Source: Arthrobotrys musiformis
Lineage: Eukaryota > Ascomycota > Orbiliomycetes > Orbiliales > Orbiliaceae
Direction of reading: 5' to 3'
NCBI GenBank assembly: GCA_036971715.1
Contig: JAVHJL010000005.1
Location: 930,001-994,000 of the forward strand
Length of the DNA stretch: 64,000 bases
A program made the position numbers and the translations under genes. Below are positions 36,587 through 45,628 of this stretch, piece by piece; within the stretch, counting starts at the first letter, position 1, and every line of letters starts with the position of its first letter. The notes under the pieces are model-generated. The model was not told the DNA's origin. It saw only the letters and a list, made by a program, of their open reading frames with translations, and ran no database searches.

Positions 36587-37629
36587 ATGGCGCCGAGGTC
36601 GATTCTGGTGATAAACCCCAATTCGACAGCTTCGATAACCGATTCTCTAAAGCGAATGCTAGAGCCTCTAGTTCCAGCTGATGTAGGTGTAATTTCCAGA
36701 CCCCGCGCACCCCAAACCAAACCAAAAAAATAAAAAAACACCCGCTGCGCACCTAGAACCCTTATCCCTGCCCGTTAATGCATTGTCGAAGAAGCCTTTT
36801 AATATATCGGGTGCTCCGGGTACTGATATTTGTCATGGAAATGTCCTTCTCTGTCGATAGACAATCCTATCTTTCTTTACTGGCCCCCCTGCCGCGCCAA
36901 AGTCCATCAATGATAGCGAAACGTCAGCGCGTTCGGCCGATGCTTGTCTCCCGGCGCTGATACCTCTACTTCCGCACCACGCGGGCTTTGTCGTCGCCTG
37001 CTACTCAGAACACGCTCTCGTACCGTTATTACGGCAGTATACCAAAAGGCCGGTCGTGGGGATTTTCGAGGCGAGCATAACACACGCGCTGTTATTGAAA
37101 GGCCCTGGTGGTTGGGGCATCGTTACAACCGGCAAGATCTGGGAAGACCTGCTCAGTATAGGTGTAGGAAACTTCGTTGGCGAAGAGGGAAATGGCTTCG
37201 AAGGTGTTGAAAGCACCGGTTTGAATGCCGATGAACTACATTCTTTAGGCCATGAGGAAGTAAAGAGGAAGATCGGAGACGCGGTCGTCAGATTAGTAGG
37301 TCGAGGAGATGTTCGGGTTATCTGCTTAGGAGTAAGTTATTCAAGCTCGATATACTAAAACGCCCACATACTCGAAATATAAATAGAAGGATATATTCTC
37401 GGTGCGGTTGTTGGGGAAAACATATCTATGTCCGCGACGCAGAATTAGAACAAAGTATACTAACTGACTGTTTTTGCTACTACAGTGCGCTGGAATGGCT
37501 GGTCTGGACGATGCAGTAACCAAGGCATTAGGGCCCTTAGGCAAGTCGGTATATATAGTCGACGGAGTGAAAGCGGGGGTAATGCAGGTTGACAGCATGA
37601 TAAGATCTGGGTACGGAGACGAGATATGA
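36587..37629 (+). CDS. DCG1: Asp/Glu/hydantoin racemase family protein (Dcg1-like)
   Basis: This is a cofactor-independent racemase-fold protein of the hydantoin racemase/Dcg1 family. Three exons give 236 residues: join(36587..36682,36861..37331,37486..37629). It begins MAPRSILVINPNSTASIT, the family start. FFTGPPAAPKSIND follows in exon 2, then VVACYSEHALVPLL with the first catalytic-type Cys, VVGIFEASITHALL, and, across the second intron, CLGCAGMAGLDDAVTKAL with the second Cys. Both Cys of the two-base mechanism are present. An in-frame ATG at 36548 would add 13 residues but lacks homology. Introns of 178 and 154 nt are longer than elsewhere in the window. Yeast DCG1 is in the allantoin-degradation gene cluster and nitrogen-regulated. 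The exact substrate is unknown. Confidence 0.85.
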
Positions 37630-37692
37630 ATCTTTCCTCGCAATATTTCCATCGGTTTTTAAAGTCGGTAGCCTTCTTTGCTCACCAAGTAT

Positions 37693-37740
37693 GAGCACGA
37701 ACAAGAACATGAAAAAGAACAAGAGCATGAGCATGAACAG
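37693..37740. repeat. Hexanucleotide repeat, 8 imperfect units of GARCAN type
   Basis: Eight consecutive 6-nt units (GAGCAC, GAACAA, GAACAT, GAAAAA, GAACAA, GAGCAT, GAGCAT, GAACAG) lie 64 bp after the racemase stop. In one plus frame they would read Glu-His/Glu-Gln repeats, but that frame is not joined to any gene. Confidence 0.7.
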
Positions 37741-40112
37741 TTTGCATTTGGCCCTTGGGTGGCCGGTTAAACCTCTCTTTTCAATACACTTCTTATAATG
37801 GATCATTATCATTTCAAGCTTGAAACTGGATCTGGGGTTGTCAAGTTCACCGAATGGGCTATCGGGCTAAACAGGAAGCAAGGTCATCCTCATTGGGTAT
37901 AGCCAATCCAATAATTACTGGTATTATAGTTCCATTCTGCATTTGTGCTTCCAAGGTGCATACTATATGATATGTTGACATATAAGCTCGTTCGATCGGG
38001 CGGTTCTTTTTTCTGTCATGATCCTGAGCACACCCCGTGGGTCTTTTGTAAAATCATTGGGCGTAGAAAGCCAAATTCGCCCGAGCTTGTCTTTTTAGAG
38101 GATGGGCTCGAGTCTCGTTGAGGTCGACGAAGCCAGACCGGCCAGGATCAAGGCTCAAGAGACGTCAGGTGCAATTTTACATGTCCGTCGTGGACAAGGA
38201 AATCACTGCTTAGATTATCACGAATCCCGGGAAGGCACAGGGATCTATCGATATGAGACGAAATTCGGACGGGTGGATTTTGAATCTTCAAATAACCTCA
38301 TCTTCTAGCTTCATTCTCTTCGAAAAATTTTTAAAATGCACGAGATTCGAACCAGGAGCTGCCAACGACTCGCGGGTTGTATTTTGGGCTGGCGCCAGGG
38401 GACAGTGATCACGCCTGCAAGCTTGGATTCCGTTACCTCCATGTCTCGTCATATGCACGACCCATGCTTGTTCAGGATGTGGGAAAAAGAATCCGATACC
38501 GTTGAAGATGGCCAAGACAAAATTCCTCTATTCCGGTGGAACCTGGATGCCGATGTCGTATCTTCAGGCCCCTGCTGACACATCAATATTATTTCATACT
38601 TTTGAGGAATCTGGAGCGGTTGTGGAGGCTGTGGGGTTTGAGGATTTGGTGACGCCCATCAGAAACGTTTCCTGTTGCAGCTGGTTGGAAATCGAAAAAA
38701 GGTCACCAAGCAGTTTTTCCTGGATAAGTTGTGCGGCATAATATAACAACGGCCGTTGCACTCGTTAAAGTTATTAATTAGCTAACGGCCCTCTTGCGTG
38801 GTCCGCACCTGGCGAATGCAAATGCGACCTAACCAAATTCCTCCCACACTCGCTTCAACGGCGACTACTTGCGACCCGGATTCGCGGAAATGGTCCGTGC
38901 TCTAGCCCTATCTGTCGATTTCCAATCTGGGATTTACAGTTCATATTTCGACGAACGAAGATACACGCATTCGCGTTCTTATCTTGAACCATTGTTGTCG
39001 CATGTCGTCGATATGCGAAGTACGTGATCCCTGTAGGGGCACATTCCCAAAACCTCTCAGTACTAGCTCACAAACGGCCACTGAAGCTTGGCTTCAAGGC
39101 TGCCCGGCCGTTCGCCTGCTGTAACTTTTGGCTTGTTTCCTCCAGACCCGGGTGGGGTTCCGACCCCTTGGAACATGGACTCTAAAGCTAGATCGAGAAA
39201 ATCGGATTTGGTTACGTTACGACGTCGTAATCGTATCAATATCACGATACGAGCTCCCGGATCTCGGGCTAACGCGTCGCAATTATATCTAACAATCGTG
39301 ATATCGATACAAAAAAAATATTGAAAAGAGCAATGGTGCTAGGGAGATTGTGTACCATACGTGCAATAACATGTGAATCTTCAAGTATCTATTGCATCCC
39401 ATTTAAATATTTTGATATTTTGATATTGATCCGAGCTCCTCCCTTTATGGAGTCTAGGCAGGGTCTGGATATCTTACGCATGACACATCTGATAAGATTG
39501 ACATAGGTCTATTCCACCATGATATCAACTAAGTTGATAATCGTACGAGCATCAAAGGCCCGTCCCGGATTGAAGCTAGCCTTAAAGGAAATGGGTCTGG
39601 ATTAGTGCCAGGCCTGTCAGTGACATTAACTGACGCAAGTTCACGTACCTAGGTACAATCGCTCCACGGCTGCGCAATCTTAAATTTTATTTCATATCAA
39701 TTTAGTATACTTGCAAATTTGGCCTGGAAGAGCTTATGTTGACATGTTGACGTTTGGTATTGACGTAGATTTCCCTAGGTCGGGTTTGTATATATTATTG
39801 TTGATATAGTATATCCATTGAGGAATATTTTACAAAAGAATCAATTAACCTGAACTTGTCGACCTTCAATTGAGTCTGACATTTACTCAAATTCACATCT
39901 ATATTTAACTGGTTTTATGAATATATCGAATATAACCCAATGTACAAGGGTTGATACTTGATTTACTGACTCATAGATCTATGTACAGTTCAGATCGGTC
40001 CATCTAGTGCATGTGCCTACTGAGAATGGGGGCTCGAAGGCCCTATATTTGACATAACTTTAGTTTCCTCATAGCTGTCAATTAATTCTTTCATCTAAAT
40101 CAAAGTCCGCGA

Positions 40113-40176
40113 GATCGATATCATGATCTAATCTAGTTCGAAGGTCATGATCATATCATGGGCCAGATCATAGATC
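40113..40176. promoter_or_regulatory. GATC-rich segment, possible light-response element
   Basis: Five GATC tetramers occur within 64 bp (starting at 40113, 40125, 40149, 40166 and 40173), the first within GATCGA. This lies about 0.42-0.49 kb upstream of the preferred photolyase start. GATC/GATCGA cores are known in fungal white-collar-complex light-response elements, and photolyases are classical light-induced targets. Binding here is inferred. Confidence 0.4.
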
Positions 40177-40597
40177 ATATGAATATGGGACTACAAGAAT
40201 TCATGATTTGGTACAAAGGTTGACCTTACTTGTACCTAGGTGGGTTTTATTGAGCCTGTGGCCATGATAATATGATCTCTATAAAAATTTAAAATCGACA
40301 ATGACACTGAATTCGAATCGAAATCGTTGTCCATGTTGCATATGCGCCATGCTGCAGAATTCTGAGCGCAATTGTGATTATGTCATCAACCATCACCGCC
40401 AAGGCTCGGCTATCTTATTCCCAAGTTGGACCAGACCTCAAGCTCGATCGCCATCCCATCCCATCGCCGCATGCAGTTGCACCCAGATCGCGATCTGCCT
40501 GTTCGATCTAGATATTAGATACCATTCGCGCCGTGGACCGCGCCCCTGGCCTACCAATGGCAACCAACATCTTCCTACGCGTTCTTGCTCCCAGGAG

Positions 40598-42635
40598 ATG
40601 TTTAGACTGGCACCCCGGCTGACTCCCCTTTGGCATCGACCTCGACATCATCCTGTCGATATCTTATTAACCCATCGAATTACCATCCCATTAGTTTGGA
40701 GAGTACATCTATTCTCGACGATGCCTCCTAAAGGATCTAAACGCAAAGCCGGGCCCTCTACCGGTGCCCCAGCCAAGCGGGCTACCCGTAGCACTATCAA
40801 ACGCGAAGTCAGCGATCAAGGCTCCGAACCTGATGTTCACGACGAAGCCGCGGATGAAGTCTCTGCGGTTCCCAAAGAAGAGTCTGACGGTGATAATGAG
40901 CACGTCGATTCGACTGCAGGCCACGAGGAGATAGTCCTTCGCGAGTTCTACCCTCCAGAGATGACCAACGAGCGAGTCAGATCCTACAAAGATGGCACAA
41001 TACAGCTGCCGTACAACGAGCTAACATCAGCTTTACATGAAACGGCAGCCCAGCGTGTCGATATGCCACCTAAGAAGGCCGTAGCCCATTGGTTTAGATG
41101 GGACCTACGTCTTTCCGACAATACGGGCCTCCATAGAGCTGCCGAATCTGCAAAGGCTCAAGGGTTACCCTTAATATGTTTCTACATATTCTCCCACCAG
41201 GATTTTCACGCCCACTATACAGCACCTGCGAGGATTGATTTTTGTCTACGAACGCTACAAGTTCTCAAAGATGACCTTGCGAAGCTGGATATCCCGTTGT
41301 GGGTCGAAGAGATCACTGACCGAAAACGTACTCAAACTCATATCCTCGATTGGTGTGATAAATGGGATGTGGGCGAACTTCATGCAAATATGCTATACGA
41401 AGTCGATGAGCTGCGCCGGGATGCGAAGCTTGTTAGGGAAGGAGTGGAGAAGGGACTCAGGTTCACTGTACACCACGATACATGTGTCGTCGAGCCTATG
41501 GTCCTACGGTCCGGGGCTGGGAAGACGTATTCCGTCTTTACCCCGTTCTTCAAATCCTGGGAACCGTATATTTACAGGAACAAAAGTGTAAAAGATCTCT
41601 TTCCTCCGCCTGGGAAGAATGATCCAAAACATGCCGCTCGGGAAGCTTTTGCAGAATTATTTTCGCAGGAGTCTTTCCCGACTCCAAACCCCGACAAACG
41701 CCTGGAGCAAAAAGAAGCTCAACGGCTCGCAAAGCTTTGGCCAGCCGGCGAACATGAGGCTAGGTCCCGGCTTCGGAGATTCCTAGACGAACGAGTTTCT
41801 AAATACGTGGATACGCGCAACAGGCCCGACAACGATAGCGGGACTAGTGGCTTATCCGTCCACTTCTCCGCCGGGACTTTGAGCGCCCGACAGGCGGTCC
41901 GAGCCTGTATGGACCATAATAAAGCCAAAACTTTGGATATCGGACACCACGGCTGGATCCGTGAGATCTGTTTCCGCGACTTCTACAAGCAAATTTTGGC
42001 GGCGAACCCGCATGTCTGCATGAACAAAGCGTATCACGAAGATTATCACAATGTTAGATGGGAATACAACGAAGAGCACTTCCAACGCTGGGTTCAAGGG
42101 AAAACTGGGTACCCGATTGTCGATGCGGCGATGAGACAGCTTGCGACGAATAAATATATGCATAACCGATGCCGAATGATTGTTGCCAGTTTTCTGTGTA
42201 AAGACCTTTTGTTGGACTGGAGGAAGGGTGAGAGTTATTTCATGTCTGAATTGATTGATGGAGATTTCGCTTCGAATAATGCTGGATGGCAGGTAGGTTA
42301 TAAATCCTATATTTTCTGGGGTTCTCCCTCTTCCATGCTGACCACTTTGGATTATATAGTTTTGTAGTTCTTCAGGAACGGATGCACAGCCGTATTTCCG
42401 AATCTTCAATCCTTTGACCCAAAGCGAGAAATTCGACCCTGACGGAGAGTACATCCGCCGGTGGCTCCCCGAACTCAGCAAGGTCAAGGGGAAAGCAATT
42501 CATGACCCAGCTGGTCGGCTTTCCCCCGCCGAGTTTAAGAAATTGTCCTATCCGGAGCCCATTGTCGAGCACAAGTTCGCTAGAGAGCGAGCCCTGGAGA
42601 GGTACAAGTCGGGACTCGGGAGAAATACTCGTTGA
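40598..42635 (+). CDS. PHR1: CPD photolyase (deoxyribodipyrimidine photolyase)
   Basis: This FAD enzyme uses blue light to split pyrimidine dimers in DNA. The model is join(40598..42292,42360..42635), 656 residues. The first 41 residues are basic and hydrophobic without acidic residues (MFRLAPRLTPLWHRPRHH...LFSTM), like a mitochondrial presequence. A second in-frame ATG at 40721 starts MPPKGSKRKAG, a lysine-rich nuclear-type N-terminus. The antenna domain begins AVAHWFRWDLRLSDNTGLH at about residue 165. The FAD domain includes EICFRDFYKQIL, WVQGKTGYPIVDAAMRQL and MHNRCRMIVASFL. The second exon carries GTDAQPYFRIFNPLTQSEKF and PDGEYIRRWLPEL. The frame is open upstream to 40301 but that part is unlike the family. 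Cryptochromes are less likely given the class I photolyase ending. Confidence 0.92.
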
Positions 42636-43598
42636 GATACCCTATAGCGGTGTTTCCCGATAGGTTGAAGGAGGGTTGGAGTTTTAATGTACTCAAAATA
42701 AGAGAATTTAATGTGTATCCTTCCAGTTGCTCACCACCTTATTCTAGGAATTCGTCGTGTTCATATATAGTGTGACCAACCCCCAGCGATTTAACTATCC
42801 CAAGCGTCTGTCTTGCGATTGTAGTTATTGCTCTTTCTAGAGCAGAGGGAAATACCCGCAGTGAATGCTTCCCAAGCGTCTTCCCGTGTGCGCAGGTTGA
42901 GAATCTGATAACCTGCTCTTTCGAGGGATGTGGTTATCGAATCTCGTCTGCCGCGGGCCAATACTGGGAAACTTCTGTGACTTCAATGGTGTTTTCTCTC
43001 GAAATATATGTCCTGGGGTAGAACAAGGTACGATTATGCATCGTCATATTTCGTTTTATGAAACATCGCTTTCTGATGAGTTGCTCGACCAGAGATCCGT
43101 GGAGTGCAACACAGATACGGGCGGTACATCATCGTTTCTCCATTTTTTATAGCTTAGATCAGTAGAGAAATTGACGAAGTAATTTTGATTGTTGGGGTTT
43201 TCGAACGGCGTGACTATTTTTATGTATAACATTTGCGGACTCCGCGACAGCGTTGGGAAGGTTGAGTTTGCCGGTGATGAAAAGGCCCCGTAGAGCCTTT
43301 TTAGCCAGGAAGGCTGACTCCTGCGCAGCCTACCCCGAAGGGGCAGTCTCGTCGTGCATTATGTCCCATTTCTGCATCCCTTTCGGTGGAGAAATGTATG
43401 CCTGCCGGTTTATCATTTCCCATACTCGCATGTCGTTTATCGAAGATTGATCATGTATCGATAACATTGAAACAATAAGAAAGAAACCTCCTCATCAGAG
43501 TTCTTTATGCTTCTGATAAGGCATGAGAACAAACGTTCTCCAGATAACCGTAGATATAAAAGAGGAATAAGGAAAATAAGAGCAAAAATAAAGGCCCT
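42636..43598. other. Region between photolyase and RNase H gene, containing a gene relic
   Basis: The photolyase and RNase H genes converge here. The only coding-like content is the minus-strand relic at 42791-43467, described separately. The rest is 3' flank. Confidence 0.5.
42791..43467 (-). pseudogene. Decayed gene of unknown family, interrupted by stops
   Basis: Two protein-like segments lie on the minus strand. The first starts at an ATG at 43467, reads through KGMQKWDIMHDETAPSG, meets TAG at 43332-43330, then continues in the same frame with AAQESAFLAKKALRGLF and KLNLPNAVAESANV. The second segment (42982-42791, another frame, after a stop) reads FPVLARGRRDSITTSLERAG and LRTREDAWEAFTAG. 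Charge and hydrophobicity patterns look like real protein, but I cannot name the family. Introns could explain the change of frame but not the in-frame TAG, so decay is the simplest reading. A functional gene with an unrecognised exon structure remains possible. Confidence 0.4.
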
Positions 43599-44399
43599 TC
43601 AGCGAATAGTAGCGTACTTGGCAACCGGAGGCAGCGCAGTCGCCGCTTTAGCCGCCTTATCCGCCACGGTATTCAAACGTCGGGGGATCCTCCAGAATTG
43701 AACCTTGGTACCGTGTCTCCCCAACCTTCCAATCACCTTCAACAATTCGTCCCATAAGTCACGATTAGCGACCAATCTACCGTTACTGTTCAACCAACCG
43801 TTTTCCTGCCAATTCTTGATCCAGGTCGTGATACCGAGAACGACGTATTCTGAATCAGTCGCGATCACGATCCTTTTCCTCGCTTCGCCGGGCTTACCCC
43901 TCCGGTAGTGCCAGACGCGGTATTGCAATGCGGCTATGACGGCGCGGAGTTCGGCTCTATTTGAGGTTTGTAAGCCGGGCAATCCGTTTGGACCGTGGTT
44001 TTCCAAACGGAAGGATACGACGCCGGTGGTTCGTTCGCCTGAGGCCTTCGTCCCCGCGGGACGGTAGTAGAATGCACAACCGGCTGCTGCGTCTTCCTTT
44101 CCGTTGTTGGAGCAGGCTCCGTCGGTGTAGATTAGGATATGTTTGGGACTGCCTAAGCTTCTAAAGCGTTGGTGGGGGGTTTGATAGGATCCATTGGCGG
44201 TTCCTGGTGGGAATAGGTCCTCTGGGGCTGCGTCTGCGGGGTTTGGGATGAATTTTTCGACATCTGGGACGGTGTCTGAGGAGGGTTGGGCGGAGCAGGC
44301 TATCGAATGACATGCCCGGGCGTGTGCGATGTGGTTGACCTCGATGGTCTGCATTGGGCGAACTGGAGTCGCTGGAACAAGACGAGCCCCGCCGGCCAT
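43599..44399 (-). CDS. RNase H (type 1) domain protein
   Basis: A single exon encodes 266 residues. After a variable N-terminus of about 90 residues comes an RNase HI fold: ILIYTDGACSNNGKEDAAAG (first catalytic Asp), TSNRAELRAVIAALQ (Glu), IVIATDSEYVVLGITTWI (second Asp), NGWLNSNGRLVANRDLW (typical handle/loop region) and LNTVADKAAKA (fourth Asp). All four acidic residues needed for two-metal catalysis are present, so it should cleave the RNA strand of RNA/DNA hybrids. It lacks the N-terminal hybrid-binding domain of Rnh1. Reverse-transcriptase origin is unlikely because no polymerase domain or repeat is nearby. This stand-alone form is common in filamentous fungi. Confidence 0.88.
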   Translation of the reverse strand: MAGGARLVPATPVRPMQTIEVNHIAHARACHSIACSAQPSSDTVPDVEKFIPNPADAAPEDLFPPGTANGSYQTPHQRFRSLGSPKHILIYTDGACSNNGKEDAAAGCAFYYRPAGTKASGERTTGVVSFRLENHGPNGLPGLQTSNRAELRAVIAALQYRVWHYRRGKPGEARKRIVIATDSEYVVLGITTWIKNWQENGWLNSNGRLVANRDLWDELLKVIGRLGRHGTKVQFWRIPRRLNTVADKAAKAATALPPVAKYATIR

Positions 44400-45628
44400 C
44401 TTCTCGGTGTCGCGTGTGGATATATATGATCGCTCACTTCTGGGGTATTGTGGAAGTGCAAATATAACGTGGTGCGCTGTTTGATACCCGTAGGAGCGTC
44501 TTTATATCAAAAGAACCGGGCGGGGAGGGAAATACAAAGTTTGAGACGGGCTAGGGCTAGTCGCCTTGAATAGCACTGATGGCAAGTGTGTTGATTATGT
44601 GGGATTTTAACCCCGGCGAAAGGGTGACGCTAATTCCGGTTCAGAAATCGGTTTAGAAATTGCAACAGATAAAACGCATGAAAGGTGCTGCATGTAGATA
44701 CATGCAATATATATAACACCTACCTGACTTTTGGAGTAGCACCTGACCTGCCCTACTATAAAATATCACCTAACCTGCTATGATAGCGCTCAAATATGCT
44801 ATACAGTCGCTTATGAGCATATGGGGAAGGACGAATAAGCTTAGAGGTTTATGGTAAAGTAATGCGTAGATACAGATAGATGTATTGACTGGCGGCTGGG
44901 TTGAGAGCTCAAGAACACAGATACGAGGTGGGCTCTCCAGGCCTTTATATACACGAGCTGAACAAAAGGAAACGTTCATTATTGCCGGAGGGGTGTTCTG
45001 TTTTGGGGAGCTACTCCCGAGGAGCTGCGACTGAGTCGCAGAAGTTGCGTCACATTTGCTCCGATTTCCCCCGTCCCGTTTTCTCCAAGTACGCTGATTC
45101 TTGACCATTGGTAAGTCGGTAGAACAGTCCCACGGCTTTAATCCCGACTGATCGAGGAACCTCTCCAAGTGTCAGTACACAGAAAGCTTTCTCCGGAAAT
45201 CTTAGTCAAGCTTAGTGAAATGTTTGTTCAATGTTTTATATACAGATAGCGAACTATACTAGATCGTCCCTCGCCTTTCAATATAAAATTATCGAAAAGG
45301 CTTGATAAATATAAACAATTGGATAAATAGGTAAAAAGAAAGGGTAAGATTGGAGTGTTTTTTTTTTTATATGGACGCTTTCAACATCCAAAGAATGAGA
45401 GACAAAAAAAGTGAGCAACAAAAAACCCAATAACGCCTGTAGCTACCGCTATTTCAAAAACAATTACAATGCCTCCTCTCGTTTTTCCGAATTTTTGACG
45501 CAATGACAATATAAGCGAGTAAAGGAGAGAAAGGGGGGGGTGGTGTTGGGGGGGGGAGAAAAAGAAAAAAGTTCATTATATATTGAAGAAACTCATGTCA
45601 CTCATTAACTTGCTTCTGCGTGGACCTT
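44400..45628. other. Intergenic: RNase H promoter and MGM1 3' flank
   Basis: No gene is supported. Three related short motifs of CACCTRMCCTGCC type occur at 44729-44780. Poly-T and poly-G tracts lie at 45358-45370 and 45532-45557. The 132-codon minus-strand frame at 44770-45168 has no recognisable feature. Confidence 0.5.

Larger units (their letters stand above)
37630..40597. other. Gene-poor region between racemase and photolyase
   Basis: No gene is supported. It starts with a hexamer repeat (37693-37740). The part from 39200 to 40300 is AT-rich and contains a 12-bp palindrome GTACCTAGGTAC at 39645-39656 and a GATC-rich segment at 40113-40176 upstream of the photolyase. Short ORFs such as 38102-38308 (+) have no recognisable features. 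Confidence 0.45.

Noticed and set aside
38336..38410. Possible minus-strand tRNA gene (GGTTCGAATC B-box followed by a T-run)
   Set aside because: The T-arm does not pair properly, there is no A-box at the right distance and no T at position 33 of a 7-nt anticodon loop, so no cloverleaf forms.
40301..40597. N-terminal extension of the photolyase frame
   Set aside because: The frame is open, but the sequence is Cys- and His-rich without resemblance to photolyases or a targeting signal. It is more likely 5' UTR.
44770..45168. 132-codon minus-strand ORF between RNase H and MGM1
   Set aside because: No motif, no similarity I recognise, and it lies in the expected flanking sequence of two solid genes.
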